Positions 33,907 through 47,293 are shown, numbered from the stretch's first letter. The stretch is DNA of 64,000 nt from Fennellomyces sp. T-0311 (GCA_025266875.1 JALLLT010000003.1:1240001-1304000), one strand, 5' to 3'. Translations and numbers: made by a program. The notes: generated by a model from the sequence alone, not told the origin.

Positions 33907-34387
33907 AGAAGAAAATAAAATAATAACAAAAGGTAAAAAGAGGGCTGTACCTTTTTTTTTCTCAAATTCTGTTTTTTGTTGGCGTGGGAACCGTGAGAGG
34001 ATCTTTTTTTTTCGGTCAGGGCAACTTACTCCTTTGTTTACTGTAACGCGTTATTGGCAGATGGCGTAATGTGTTACGAACGAACAACTCTTCAGGTTCG
34101 CATACAGCGGGCATTAGAAATGGAATACATTCATGCTAGTTTAGCCAACAGTCGCCATGGACTTTATCACCATGGAAATAAAAAAAAGGATGCTGTCGAA
34201 TGAGTGGCACGTAGTCTTTTGGGATTGAAAGAAGAAACGTTGGCTTTTGATAGCAAGTTAAAGTGCATTGGCGCGAAAAAGAGAGGGCTTTGTAGTACAT
34301 GTGATGGATGGATGGTGACGTATAAAGCCGACTTCTGGCAAAATCCCCCGCCGACGACTTTATTCCCTTTGCCCAGTATATTTTACC
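33907..34387. other. Intergenic RPL8 / VPS68
   Basis: About 480 bp with T-rich tracts after RPL8 and no supported gene. It contains the VPS68 promoter. Confidence 0.4.
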
Positions 34388-35205
34388 ATGCCTCGACTGT
34401 ACGACGAAGAGCCACGGTCCATATTTATCATTCCCAATCCATTCCGTGCACTCTCACACAAAGCACGACAAATTGGCGTCTACTCATCCGGCATACTGGT
34501 ACATTCTTTTTTTTTCTTGCATGATTGTACAAAATAATCCGTTTTCCATTAAAGTTGAATTTAGTTTGCACTTGGGTGGTGGGTGTTCATTGACGCATTA
34601 GTGATTTCAGCGCAAGCAGGAGAAAATGCAGTTGCACACATGGGGTTCGAGGATTGGGTGTCGGGCATACTATCGACGCTGGGGATGATTGTGTAAGTTT
34701 TTGGTAGGCAAAGGCTGTAGAGACGACGTGTGCTGAGCGAGTGAATAGGATCAATCTGATTGACAAGTCACGATTACATGGCGATGCATACGAGTATGCA
34801 GGAAGCAGTTTAGTGTGGAAGGCACGCTTGTTTCTGTTTCTCGGATTTGCATTGATAGCTGGAGGATTTGCGGGATCTTTTGTAAGTTGTGTCCAAGGCC
34901 CGATTATTTTAGCTGACTCTGTTGCTGCAGTGCGTCCTGATCATCAAATACATCGTCTACTTTGACTCGGCCCAACCGTACACCTACTACGGCGCGGCCA
35001 TCGTGGTCCAGTGTGGGCTGATTATGATCAGGTGAGGGCAGGCGACTGGGGTTTGGAGGGGTCACACGCGTGCTAACAGCAGCTTGCAGCACGGTTGTTC
35101 TCTGGATTGCACAAAACACCCAAGAGGTAAGGTTTCATAATTATTTTTGTAACTCACGCAACTCACACGGCTGCGCAGGAGTTCGAGTACAATTTTAGAC
35201 TTTAG
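34388..35205 (+). CDS. VPS68: Vps68/TMEM50-family endosomal membrane protein
   Basis: A small four-helix membrane protein linked in yeast to endosome-to-vacuole sorting. Six exons (34388..34498, 34565..34692, 34749..34881, 34931..35031, 35090..35126, 35179..35205) with introns of 49-66 bp give 178 residues; every junction keeps frame. Helices read in order: a segment with FALGWWVFIDALVIS, then GILSTLGMIVINLID, LFLFLGFALIAGGF and the final pair around VQCGLIMISTVVLWIAQ. The family's charged loop (DKSRLHGDAYEYAGSS) and the short C-terminus (NTQEEFEYNFRL) are present. The split into very small exons is typical of this family in early fungi. Confidence 0.93.
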
Positions 35206-35533
35206 CTGGTGGATAACGGGCGCAGACGGCGGCGCACCAAGGAGGGAGGGGATCGGCGTGTAGACGGATCAAGGACAAAGGCTTTTTATGAAGAAAGAAA
35301 GAAAACAAAGTGTCAGTCAGAGGTTGAACCAGCTTTTCGTCTTGTGCGACATGAAGTGTGAAATGGCGCCTTTGCAAAAGAGAAAAAAAGCACACCCGTT
35401 TGACTTTCTCCTTTTCCTCCCACATCTCATCCTTGCTTTCTACTTTTTCTTCCTTCTTTTTCTAAAGTTATTTCTTCTCATTCCCTCGCGCCTGGTGAAC
35501 AGGGCCTGAAAACTTGACCTCTTTTGTTCCTAC
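35206..35533. other. Intergenic VPS68 / RasGAP
   Basis: This 328 bp spacer is strongly C/T-rich on the plus strand at 35400-35475, a likely promoter/leader of the RasGAP gene. No gene is seen. Confidence 0.4.
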
Positions 35534-38521
35534 ATGACCGCTCACACAAGCGTAATGACCGATCGACGTAGTGGGATGATCCAGTCACTGGGCTATCCAC
35601 AAACCAGCACGATCGTCAGCCGAGCAGTGGCTGCCGCTGCTGCCAACAACCACCACCATTCCACTCGACGCGGAGGCAGAAGCTCCAAACGCTATTCCGT
35701 CTCGGCCTTCTATTCTATGGCTGCAGAGCAGGACGTAGAGGTGGAGGACGAGCTGGCCAAAGGTTTCTTTCTTTCTCTTCATATTAAACACGCAACAAAA
35801 AAAAATGCTGACACACACACACAGCCCAACGCACCTTGCGTGATATGAAATCCAAGATATCCGCCCAGTCGAAAAAGAACTTTATGCTCGAACGTGATGT
35901 CCGGTTCCTTGATTCACGAATCGCATTGCTTATCCAGAACCGAATGGCCTTGGATGAGGTAACCGCGGAGGGGAGTGGACGGCAAGAGAGTGTACTGAAA
36001 CGCGTGCGGCTGTCCATAGCAAAACGAGGTCGCGTCGCACCTGGAAGAACACGACGACGACAACGACGATCATTATCCGGACGATCGCAAAATGCAGCAA
36101 TATGGCAACCTGTTCTTCCTGCTCCAAAGCGAGCCTCGCCACATTGCCACGCTATGTCGCCTGGTGAGCCTGTCGGAAATCGATACGCTGCTGCAAACCG
36201 TCATGTTTACGCTGTACGGTAATCAATACGAAAGTCGAGAAGAGCACTTGTTATTGACCATGTTTCAGGTAAAAAAAAGCGGGGTAAAAAGAAGGAGTGT
36301 AAAGTTGACGATGATGGCTCTAGAACGTCCTGGCAGCACAGTTTGAAACCACGTCCGAATTCACGTCGCTGCTTCGAGCCAACACGCCAGTGTCGCGCAT
36401 GATGACAACATACACACGTCGCGGGCCTGGGCAGTCGTACCTAAAGTCTGTGCTCTCGGACAAAATCAACGATCTGATTGAGCAAAAAAATTTAAACTTG
36501 CAGATCAACCCGCTCAAGGTAAACAACGCAAACACACGCACAAGCGAATACAAGGTTTATGATGCATGTGACAAAAAAGGTACAAGAAGAAATCATTGAA
36601 CGGTCGGAAATGGAGAACGGTGTGTCACGTATGGTCAAGAGTGCGTCGGCTGAGGAGGCTGCCGCCGAGCCCGAGGTCAAGGCGCTTATCGAGCCTCGTT
36701 TGCGCACGCTGATCGACATTGCAAACTCGTTCTTGTCCACCATCATCCACTCGCTCGACCAAGTGCCCTACGGCATCCGGTGGATCTGCAAACAGATCCG
36801 ATCACTGACCAAGCGCAAGTATCCCGACGCAAGCGAGTACGCCATTTCCTCGCTGATCGGCGGCTTCTTCTTCCTGCGCTTCGTCAACCCTGCCATCGTG
36901 ACTCCACAGGCCTACATGCTCGTCGAGGGCAATCCAAGCAATCACGCGCGTACAACCCTCACCTTGGTAACACAACATAAAACAGACCGGACTTTCTTCT
37001 ACGTATCATATGCTAAACTTAAAGTTAGATTGCCAAAATGCTGCAGAACCTCGCCAACAAGCCCACTTACGCCAAAGAGGCCTACATGATCCCAACCAAC
37101 CCGTTCGTCGAGCACAACAAGGCGCGCATCAACAAGTTCCTGAACGACCTGTGCGAGGTGGGCGACTTTTACGAGTCGCTGGAAATGGATCAGTATATGG
37201 CGCTGTCCAAGAAGGACATCATGATAAGCATCACTCCCAACGAAATATACAATACCCAGGCGCTCCTGCAGCAACACATTGACATCCTGGCTGCCAAGGA
37301 CACGGATCACTTGCGCATCCTGGTGACGGAGGTTGGCCCGGCGCCGCCTCAGGTGCCGCGAAAGGACAACAAGCCCATCGAGCTGCCGCTGTTCAGCCGG
37401 TGGGAGATGCCCATCCAAGGTAAATGATCAAGTGTGTTCTACAAATGAAGGGCGCCACGAAGCCGGGTTTTTAATTGCGTGTGTTTTTAGATCTCACAAC
37501 GACGCTAATGTCGGAAAACAATATTACACAAAACGATATCTTGTACATGGAGGCCAAGGCTATTTTTGTGCAGCTGATCCGTTCGCTGCCGCACCTTCTT
37601 GCCCGCCAACCCTTAAATTTGCAGCGCATCGCAGAGACGGCTGGTACCGCCAATGACGCCCAACTAGTGCGCAAAGGAATTAAGGTCAAGGAGATGCTGC
37701 GCGAGCTGGAAGAGGCCGGTGTCACCGATCGACGCGACGGCTATCGGCTGCTGGTCGAAGAAATCACCCAGGAAATGCAGCACCTCGGCGATCTCAAGGT
37801 CAAGGTCATGGAGGAGATGCACTCGCTGGAAAGCGTGTACCAGACCATCCAGGACCACAACAACTATCTCAAGAGCCAGCTCGAGAGCTACAAGGCGTAT
37901 CTGCAGAACGTCCGCATCCAAAGCGGCGGAGGCGACAAGTCCAATAAAAAGCAAGTCGGCATCGGCGTCCAGGTGACCGAGGGCAAGGTCAAGCAAAAGA
38001 CTGGCAAAACACATATGCAGGGACCTGTCAAGTACACGCACCAACAGTTGGAACGTGAGGGGATCATTGCAGAGACCGAGGTGCCTGAGTACAGGTAAAA
38101 AGGGGGCACACACGCGCGTGTACACACGCAATAGGGGGTTGCTAACGCTTTGCAACGCTAGACGGAGCAATATTTTCTTGACAATATCATCCCCCATTCC
38201 AGGCACATTCATCATATCGCTGCATTACAAAGGTGAGGGCCAGAGAAAAAGAAGACGCGCTTGTAAACACCCAGCTAACCCTCTCCTAATCAGGTCGAGA
38301 CAAGCCTATTCTGGAGATCGATCTGAAGCTGGACGACTTGCTGGAAAAGCAGCAGGATAATGTCCAGTTACTAGACCTGGAGTACATCAAACTCAATGTC
38401 TCAAAGACCCTGCAATTGCTCACCAAGACATTCATGTCCAAGAACAAGTAAGCTATGCGCGGATGGTAAGAAACGAGCGAGTACTGACCACATGGGGCAC
38501 AGGACCGGGTTCTTTTCCTAA
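35534..38521 (+). CDS. Ras GTPase-activating protein with RasGAP and RasGAP_C domains
   Basis: A Ras GAP of the fungal Sar1/Gap1-like, IQGAP-related class. Ten exons: 35534..35762, 35825..35958, 36020..36268, 36324..36518, 36580..36966, 37029..37419, 37491..38094, 38162..38232, 38294..38447, 38503..38521; 810 residues. If the last intron is not removed, the stop is at 38451 (805 residues). After a disordered start and a coiled coil ([18 protein letters not shown]), the RasGAP domain runs about residues 160-470 and includes HLLLTMFQ, the FLRANTP-like block [11 protein letters not shown] and the structural [17 protein letters not shown]. The RasGAP_C region follows after about residue 590, ending in [16 protein letters not shown]. 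No calponin-homology or IQ motifs are present, so it is not a full IQGAP. Confidence 0.92.
35812..35824. repeat. AC microsatellite at an intron acceptor
   Basis: An alternating A/C run forms the 3' end of intron 1 of the RasGAP gene and leads directly into the acceptor AG. Confidence 0.7.
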
Positions 38522-38826
38522 GCTTACATACACTCTCACCGCCAACAACTGTCTCCCTCGTGCCCTTTTTTCACCCCAACAAAAATCCCGTATACGCCTA
38601 TTTATTACTGCATTAGCTGTTAGTTAGTTTTCTTTTTTATAGCTTCCCGTTTGAACCAAGGAAGACTTAATATCGTATATATATTTCTTCTTCTACATAC
38701 AGTTTGTCCTGCTTGGACCTGCCTGGCGAGAACTTTCCGTGCAACCGGGATTCTATATATTTTTTGAAAGAAATGCTGTACAAAACGGATGAAGATTATG
38801 CAAATATAAAAGGGATATAGCTAGAT
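38522..38826. other. Convergent 3' intergenic region
   Basis: The RasGAP gene (plus) and the KRE33 gene (minus) converge across 305 bp. T- and AT-rich tracts probably hold both polyadenylation regions. Confidence 0.4.
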
Positions 38827-41800
38827 TTATGATCGTCGAGTCTTCTTGGACATCTTGACCTTTTTGGGTGCAAACTGCTTGTTTTCTTTGGCAATGATCT
38901 CCTTGGCCGATGCTGCCTTTCGCTTCTTGTTGGCTCCGCCCTTGATACTGACCACCGACGACTTGTTCTTGCCTGAATTCAGCGCATCCACCTGCGCCTG
39001 CGCTGCCGACCAATCCTTATCGTCGCCGCCAATCTCATATTGCGACAAATCCAACTTGTCGATCTGCTCACGCTGCTGCTCCTTGAGCTTGTCAACAACC
39101 TTGTTCCCGGCCTTCATCAGTTCGTCATCCATCGATTCCTTCAATGGTCGCCACGCTTCGTCGTCCTGGATATCGCGTCTGCCCATCATTTCCTCGTTTT
39201 CGTCAGCTAACGCGGCAGCCTCGGCTTCCTTCTTTTTTTGCTTCAACTCGGGTGACTCCTCCTCAATGGCATTGCTTTGGACCTGAGTAAAGTACTGGCT
39301 GACCTTGCGAACAATCTTGACAAACATGGCAAGCACCTGGTTGCTAGCCAACGAAAGCTCCTTTTCAAGATCCTCGACCGACTTGCGCTGCAAGCCGATG
39401 CCCATCAAAATCGAGCTCTGGACACCCGATAGCTTGACATCTGCGCCCATTTCGTGGCGGAAATACAGTGCTGCCACTGTAGGAATCAAGTCCAAAATCA
39501 CGTGGTAGTCGAGCATGTTGTTGGAATACGAATCCAGACGCTTCAGATCGTATGGCGTAAAGTACATATCCAGTCGGGATTTGGTCAACGGCTCCACCTC
39601 TTGCGTGCTTTGATGCGCAGCCTCCAGGATGGAGAGTGCATTGATCACGGAAAAGTTGCGGAATTGGTACGACAAGAGATTCAAGAATCGTCGGGAGAAA
39701 TCACCTGCAAACGCATCCAACCAAGCTGAGCTTGAGGCACCGCCTTCCAACGTGTTGACCATGACACAGGTATGCTCACCAGTCAAGTCGTTGGCAGTCT
39801 GACGAACGTAGAGTGGGACAAACCCGGCACGTTTCCAGAATTTGTGAAGCGATGGTGTCATGCCGTACGAGACACCAAGATAATCCAAACGCGTAGGTCG
39901 TTTCTCGCTAAGCTTGGTCAAAAGAGGAGGCATCTTGCGTGGATCGCGAACCTTGATTTGATCGGTCTGAATATTGGCGTTTTCCAATTCGTCGTCATCC
40001 ACGCGCGTGATCGTTTCCTCTTCCACATCCATCGATTCACTGAGATCTGACATGTCACCTTGATAGAACGACTTTAAAAGTTCAAGAGCGCGCGAGCCGT
40101 AGCCCATCTTGGCATAGTCTGGATGGGTTGCGATACGAACCACACGAGCACCTGACAAGCTGGCAAAATCGTCATCTTGGAACTGTTGCGAAACGAGCCA
40201 TGGGATCATATCACCCGCAGGACGTTGACCACGCGAAAGCGAGTTAATGACGGTTTGACGAGAGATTTCACCTTCTAAGCACACTTGCACAACCACAAGC
40301 GGGTCGGGAAGGCTGGAGGAAGTTTCAGAGACGGGAGGCAAAAGGACAAACAAGTGATGAGCAGGGGCATCACTCATCAATTGCAAATCATTGGGTGAGT
40401 TCTTGTAATGACTGGCGACGTAGAGCGCCATCATGCGTTGTAGGAACGTTTCGCTGACGGGATGGTAGGAGAACAGCGTATCGCGGTTGACGTAAAAGAG
40501 TTCACACTCGGATGGATGAGGACAGCCTTGAATGTTCTTGGACACGATCGAAGCATCCAAACACAGCAGCTTGTTTAGCCATTTTTCCACAGGATCGTTG
40601 GGGCCATAACGAATAGGTTCCTCCAACTTGATTTCTTTGAGTGTGCGTCCACCAAGACCTTCGGTCTCCTCGACTTGTTTCTTGGCAACCATATCACGGC
40701 CCACCAAAACGTTCTCGCCGCTGGCATCCTTCGCAACACCACCCGACTTGCCAATGAAACCGCGGGATTGCTCGCGCAGCTGTTGGATCAGTTTCAAAGA
40801 AAGAGATCGGCCGGTACCTTCGTAACCGTTGATGGTCGATGCCATGAATACCAAATAAGGGCCCAACAGTTTGCGCACGATGGGCAACGGAATGGCAGCA
40901 GCTTCATCGATCACGAGCAACTCTGCTTGTCCAAGAACATGCGCATCTTGGGGCTGAATGTACTGAATCGTCTGACGATGCTGTCTAAAGATATTGACGC
41001 GCACAATGGCCTTGTTGAATTCGGGGTTGGTCGACTGCACAATATCGTAGTCCAAATGCTCTTCGTAACCGAGCGCATCAAAGGTCTTGAACACGAATTC
41101 AAAGAGTGTCTTCAAGTTCTCGGGACTGGGTGAGGTGACAAAAATGTTGGAGTATCCGTAAGCAACGGCAGATGCCATGGCAATACCGAGTGCAGCAGAT
41201 TTACCACGACCACGAGCAGCTGTCAATGCAACTGTGCTTCGAAGCGACTTTTCGGAAATGGCTTCGATAAATGTAAGCACAGCCTTGGCCTGATCCACGG
41301 TCTTTGCGCACTTGACCAATGATCCAACAGGCTCGGTTTCAGCCAATGATTCCTTCAACTCGTCCAATTCCATCTCCTGTTCCGACTTTTCCTCCTCGCC
41401 GCTCTTCAACGGCAATGGCTTGACGTGCTTGCCCATGCTAATTGGAAGAACGTTCAATTCGTCGTCGACAACCAAACAGTTCTCGCTGGATCCCAACGAC
41501 AGGATGAATCGTTCGTTGAATCGAGCAACAATGTCGTCGTGAGCTTCGGTTCGGTATCGTGAATGCACATCCTACATTAAAAGCGTTAGTTTTATGTGCT
41601 TTTTCTCCAATAAGCAAAAAAGGCATTACCATGGTCATGGTGTAAAGCTGTTTGAGGGAGCTCATACTCTTGAGCAAAAGAACCACCATGCCGCCACCTT
41701 CGACCGTTTCGATTGTGCGCGCAAGGGTGTTGGGTGTGATGGCTTCAAAGTCCTGCAGGATACACATGCCGTATGTGTTACCCAGGATCTTTTGTGTCTC

Positions 41801-42231
41801 CTTGTAGTATGCATAACGAATGTTGGTAACCGTAACAAACAACTCAAAAGGATCTTCAGTATTTGCTTCTCGAATGCCACGCTTAATCTCTTTTTTGATC
41901 TTTGCTTCACGCTTCTTTCGATGACTATGTCATTCAGTTAGAATGAATCCTGAAAACACACTATAAATAATACCTAGTAAAGCCAAGATCCTTCTTATAA
42001 CACCAAAGAACTGAAGGACGCGAAGTTACTTGAGCTTGTGACAAGAGCCAATGAAGATTGACAACCTACACAGGAATCGATCAGGAACACAAAGTACGTT
42101 AAAGCAATAGATAGACTCATTACCTGCTCTTTTCCTTTGTCGCCAACAACAACAAAGAAAGATCGATGTTTCGTTTGCACGCAATTCTTAATGAGCGTAT
42201 GCACTCGGGAATCGACCACCTTTTTCACCAT
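38827..42231 (-). CDS. KRE33: RNA cytidine acetyltransferase (Kre33/NAT10)
   Basis: Kre33 uses acetyl-CoA and ATP to make N4-acetylcytidine in 18S rRNA and tRNA, and acts in the nucleolus. Exons are about 42231..42128, 42066..41974, 41924..41630 and 41571..38827; total about 1078 residues. Family signatures: KKVVDSRVHTLIKN at the N-terminus, HRKKREAKIKKEI, YGMCILQDFEAITPNTLART and MVVLLLKSMSSLKQLYTMTM; then Walker A ARGRGKSAALG (about residue 285), VIDEAAAIPLP, the GNAT acetyl-CoA region (VVRIATHPDYAKMGYGSRAL) and a basic C-terminus (KKVKMSKKTRRS) for nucleolar targeting. The exon 1/2 junction is a problem: the obvious GT donor after GDKGKEQ gives a frameshift. A GC donor at 42127, costing one Gln, restores frame; a one-base sequence error would also explain it. 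Confidence 0.93.
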
Positions 42232-44811
42232 TTTTTTTGTAAAGCTGGTAAAAAAAAGCTTTTTTGACAACCTTTTCAATTTTTATTGGCGGCTCTTTAA
42301 CTTTCAACAGTGAGGCTTTGCGAACAAACGACAGTTGCGTTGAGATTTGCTGAAAACCTATAAGAGCGAGAGAAAGAAAATGTGCTGCTCGTGCTAGGAA
42401 ATGTTTATGTTCTGTTTGTTTTAAGGTCTGGCTGGCGATCTATTTAACTTTTGGTTGCCATGACAACCTAGTTATCAGTGGTGAAGCCATCGATCCTGGG
42501 CGAGTTACTGACTTGATCAGCGATTGGATATAGATACATTTTGTACAGAAATTATGGACGCACCCAGTATTTATAAGGGCTTAAAATTTTTGCGGCAAAG
42601 GAAAGAGATTACTTAATTTCTTTGCCTTCAAGCGTGATTTACAATGCGTTTTTGCGGTGTAGGAGCTTGTTTTAACTTTACAACTAGACACACAACAGTG
42701 CTAGACCGTTAAATCTGTGTCTCTAGCGTTATTTGGAACCCAGTTATGGTTACAAACGCGTAGATACCTACTAAACGAAAATAAGCCAAAAGCATTTAAA
42801 GGAGAAGAGTCAGAGGTGAAAAGCATACAAAATGAAATGCCAAAGTAAGAAGAACACATGAAATGACAATGATACGAAATCGACAAATTTCGATGAAGTC
42901 GAAAAACCAAAGGCTTAGTGCCTTGGAAAATCACAATGATGGCCTTTATCGTCGAATAGAAACTGATCCAACGATCGGATTTCCATACTGTATTAGCACT
43001 TTTTGAAGAAAACTCAAAGACGGACTCGGTGGTGCCAACAGCTAGTCAATCCAACGACGCAAGAAACGCTCACTTAGAGTAATATGATTTTCGTATTTTT
43101 TCGAAATACAAAATAATTAGCCCAAGTGAAGGCATGTTTTGCTATTTGTAATGGTTAGCCCCAGCGAGGAGCAACACGGGATAGCTTAGTTTGGCTTGTT
43201 GACGTGGTTTGGGACCAATATACAACAAAAATTAGCGCGACTTTGGAAGGAATTGAGCCAAAAAGTAGGTCCTGAAAACGGCATATTTGAAAATGCTAGA
43301 AAAGTCAAATGCGAAAAGGCATTGTGATTGAAAGTGCTATGCAAAAAAACACAGAGAATGGATAGTTGGAGAGAATACAACTATAAAGTTATGTATACAG
43401 CGCTACCTTGCGAGTTTTTGTTCTTTTTTCCAGGTCAATAGCACCAACTGGAAGTTCAATAAACTTTTGTCTATGTGATATACCAAACCATGAATATTTT
43501 ATAGCCGTTAATTTTGTGGCGCTAGCTTTCCTTTGGGACTGAGATATGACTAAAAGTAGACCAGTATCTGGTAGACACAGACTGACGCTTTTCTGAGCGA
43601 CCGCTGAACTTTTTTGGGTTAGAATTCCACATTTAGTTGATCAGGTCACTTGCTGGGACGTCTTTTGTATTTAATGGCCACCTTTTGTCTTGCTTCTCTT
43701 CTGACAGTGAAATCGGATGCGGGCGCATTGACACCACCGGCATCGACTTGTCCCTGGCATACGAAGGACCGATCAATGGAGCTCAACAGCGCGAGAGTAT
43801 GCCTGATGCGTGTATCGTATAAGCAAAACTACCGTTTCAATACAAGTCACCGCGTATTGCTTGTGTTTGGTATAGGGGCACTGAGCTATGTTTTCCTACT
43901 TTCGTCCGGGTACAATACATGTTATCAACAGTGATGGATAAGTGAAAATTACTTTAGGAACTGAGTAGCAATGAACGCTTGATGAGGATTAAGTAGCCAA
44001 TGCCTCCTTGGCTGCGTACAAGATCCTCGTTGGCGCTTACGACGACAATTGAGCCGTCGCTAAACTTCTGTGTTCAATTGCGATATCCAACGTGGATTAC
44101 ACTGCGGCTTCTTTCCCAGCACCTGGTTAGAAAGTTTAACCAGTGGACGAACAGCAGCAACAAGATCAAGGAAGAAGACATGATCTAGCAAAAACTTCAG
44201 TGCTTTATCGACTTCTGTAATATTACGATACTAAAGTATCTGATACCTAACCAACAGTAACGAGTGGAACTATTCCTCAAAAGCCACTTTTTCCTGATCC
44301 ATCGACATTCATTACCAAGTCGCATCTACTGGAGTAACGTAATCGAAAAAAAGTTACACCAGACCTACATTTGTATTTTTTACCTCTGAATTTACCTTTA
44401 CATGATACATCTTTACAAAATACGTACTTATGAGTGCACAAGCGCAGCGTGCTCTTTGAGTCGACGTATATTATATGTGTAGCATTCTAGAAGCAGATGC
44501 TTGGCCTAAAACTGAAACAATTGGGACGCGGGCGTATGACTCGAGTAGTATGTACCTAGTACGTTTGTACAGTGTCAAGGGATTTGGGTATAATAATCAC
44601 ATTCAATTTGAGTATTGCAAGCCAACACGGCTATATTTTATTGCTAACTATGTATATTCAATCCGCATACGTGACCCAAACTCTATATACAACGAGGTAG
44701 TCGAATTCAGCATTGGGAGAGCTACTTGACGACATCATCCTAAATCTCGTCTCCTCTGGTGCTTGCCCTTGCTTCTTGGTTGCTTTTAATGAATCATGCA
44801 AATATGTGGTT
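42232..44811. other. Long intergenic region, possibly decayed sequence
   Basis: About 2.6 kb. Around 43637-44190 several overlapping frames stay open for 60-95 codons and base composition is less AT-rich, as if an old coding sequence had decayed, but I recognise no protein. The rest is spacer with the KRE33 promoter at the left end. Confidence 0.35.
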
Positions 44812-46539
44812 TTATTCGAAAATCTCGTTCTTCAGACTACAGGCACTCGTTAGGTCGATATCGCTTCTTATCCATCGTACGTTACTTACTCTTCAGTGGT
44901 GTAGAAGTAAATGAGCAAGAATTTGTAAACATCGTTTCCTTGGAGCTATTTTGGTCCCAGTTTAGCTATCTATGTCTGCGCATCATCCCTGCAGCAACAA
45001 ACACTTACGGGTACAAGTATTGGTACGACATTGGGTGCAGAAAATTCGAGAAACGTGTTGAAAATGTGCAGGATAATCTAATTGCAAGGTGAGACCTTGA
45101 GTGACCGAGCAGTGGAATGACTTACTTCCGAATCAGTTGGTAATCCAGGCTCGGTGATGATATGGTATCGAGATCTTTTGACGAGTTCTAAGGGGAAGTC
45201 ATAAGCATCAATTCTCGTCCAAGCTCTGTCGTACTTACCCTTCAAGCGTTCCAGCACGTATTTTCTTGCTCGGTCATTTTCATATCCTTTTACTGAGATC
45301 ATTCGCTGCACTAGTGAGATAGAGAAAGTGTTGTCGGCCTTAAAAGCAGCCAGTATGTTAATATGCAGTTGAAGCAGCAAGCCATTGCACTAACCAAGGT
45401 GATAGGTTCGACCATAAGCAACGCCAGAATGTTAGGTGGGCAATCAACAAAGTTTGTGCCCTGTTGAGAAAGTTGCTGCTCAACTAGTTTGACAGTGTTT
45501 AGAATGGGTTCCATTACATTCTTTGCAAGCCACTGTCCAGTCTCTACGTTAGTAGTCGGATAGTGCGGGAGTGATACACAAGTACCTGTCGCAACTTATC
45601 GTAGTAAACCTTAGATCCCCTGTCATCGAAGCGATCCCGGTTGTCCGTAAAGTCCTCCATCTAGCTCAATGCAGCGATAAGACGGCCGTCCTAATCCGCG
45701 TGTTCATCCTTTGCTTACCTGTTCTTCTCTGAATCGTTCGACGATGTTTGGTTGAGGGTTGAGTCGCCAGAGATACTTGTTCATTCGAGCAGTCTTCTTT
45801 CGTCGTGTCATGTGGCAAGGTCTCGATTCGAGTTTTGGAAGAGTGATAAAGAGGGATGGATCGCCCAGTCGCTCTGGTATAGGAACATTTACAAGATCAC
45901 GCAGATCCTGAACAGGTCCCGTATTAGGTCCAAACGTGCTTCGAGCAGCATCTATTGACGACTCTTTAGCATAACAGCCTTTCAATCTTTCCTTTTGTTT
46001 ACCTAGTGGTGAGTCGGCAATGGGTCCATTCCAAGGAGTCGATCGAAACGTCAAGGTTGGCGCGGGAGCTGCAGTAGGAATAGACGCGACGGGCGCTGGT
46101 GTCGGTGCGGGAGCCGCTGGCTTTGTTTTCTTTTGCGATAGGTAATTGTATGTCACCCACGGGAGATTCACGAGCAAGCGCGTGAGTGGCCCGAATTGAA
46201 AAGCGTCTTTGTACAGAGGACCACCAATCCACGATTGCAGCGGCGAGCCTTCGTATCCAGAATGCTTCCACACATTGTAACCGCAGTAGCCAATCACACT
46301 CGTTTCTATATCGCCAAAGTATTCAGTCATCGATGCAGGGCGCGTTTGAGCATGAGAAAAAGTTAGGTACCGAACAAGTAGAACGGCGTCGATGCGATCA
46401 GGTAGTTAAGGAACTTAATGTTGAGCATGCCAATGGCTTTCAATATGACCAATAGGCCAATAATAATGGCAATGTTTCTCTTGATCACCATTTCGTTCCG
46501 TGTGGAACTAGCCATCAGCTGCTCCAGCATGTAGATCAT
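44812..46539 (-). CDS. TMEM209-like (cytochrome b561 N-terminal family) nuclear-envelope membrane protein
   Basis: Ten small exons: 46539..46371, 46305..46003, 45951..45719, 45660..45586, 45532..45395, 45338..45239, 45187..45126, 45077..45009, 44945..44890, 44836..44812; 409 residues, phases consistent. The N-terminus has two hydrophobic segments (IAIIIGLLVILKAIGML and LNYLIASTPFYLF). A Pro/Ala-rich linker follows (KPAAPAPTPAPVASIP). The C-terminal half matches the TMEM209 pattern: KLRQWLAKNVMEPI, YVLERLKELVKRSRYHI, LPTDSEIILHIFNTFLE and GNDVYKFLLIYFYTTE. Compared with animal TMEM209 the segment between the last two blocks is much shorter and the end is truncated. Introns at 45952..46002 and 45188..45238 are both 51 bp and in frame, so retention would not break the protein. 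Family assignment is from motif order, not a search. Confidence 0.7.
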
Positions 46540-47291
46540 GGTGGAAAAAAACAAGCGATGTGCTGAAAAGAAAGAGCAAAATTAATGCTTTTTTTTTCTT
46601 GACTTCAAAATTAGCGGCGCGACAACACTACAGTAAAATCTTCTGTACGTTCATTAATAGCTGTCTTCTGTGCATCAACATCTCAAACCATATGCTTGCT
46701 CAGAGTCTTTAGAATTATATGACCCCTAATCTCTTCTGATTTATCGGGTACATTGGCCTACTTACACTACTCTGGTCTAGGTAATGGGGAAAAGTGCGTT
46801 GTTACTTATGTAGTGTATTACCATGCTTTGTAGTGTTCAGGACACATACAGCATGAAGGACAGGTCTATATAGACACATGGTGGGTGGGACACCTGTTAT
46901 TTATTATTATCTTCTTCAAATTCTTTGTATTTAAGTAAAATGCACCATTCAACCTGTACACTTCTTGGGACATCCAAAGTTAAACCATTGAAGTAGGAAG
47001 TGAAACTACCCGCGTCATGCTTAATACGCACAAAAACCATGATCAAAGCGTATTACACAGGCTAGAATGCTGGCTGTTTAGCCAATACTTGGACGTGATG
47101 GCCTACCACGATACGAAGTCTAAATTTTGCCCTGTTCTCATCAATGATCACCCCGTTTTGAAAGCAATGAATTGTGCAGCAAAATTTGCCAAGTCGTTTA
47201 GGTCGCCTGGTCCATCATTTTCTTTATTGTTCGTACAGACTCAATTGGTGCACTCAGGCGACAAATATCTAACAGACCTCACCTTTGCTGT
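46540..47291. other. AT-rich intergenic region
   Basis: About 750 bp between the TMEM209-like gene and the MITE. A plus-strand frame at 47017..47328 runs into the MITE and shows no protein character. Nothing else is seen. Confidence 0.35.
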
Positions 47292-47293
47292 TA

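Noticed and set aside
43637..44188. Open frames of 61-94 codons suggesting a decayed gene
   Set aside because: No frame matches anything I recognise and no transposon ends are visible, so I mention it only as possible decayed sequence.
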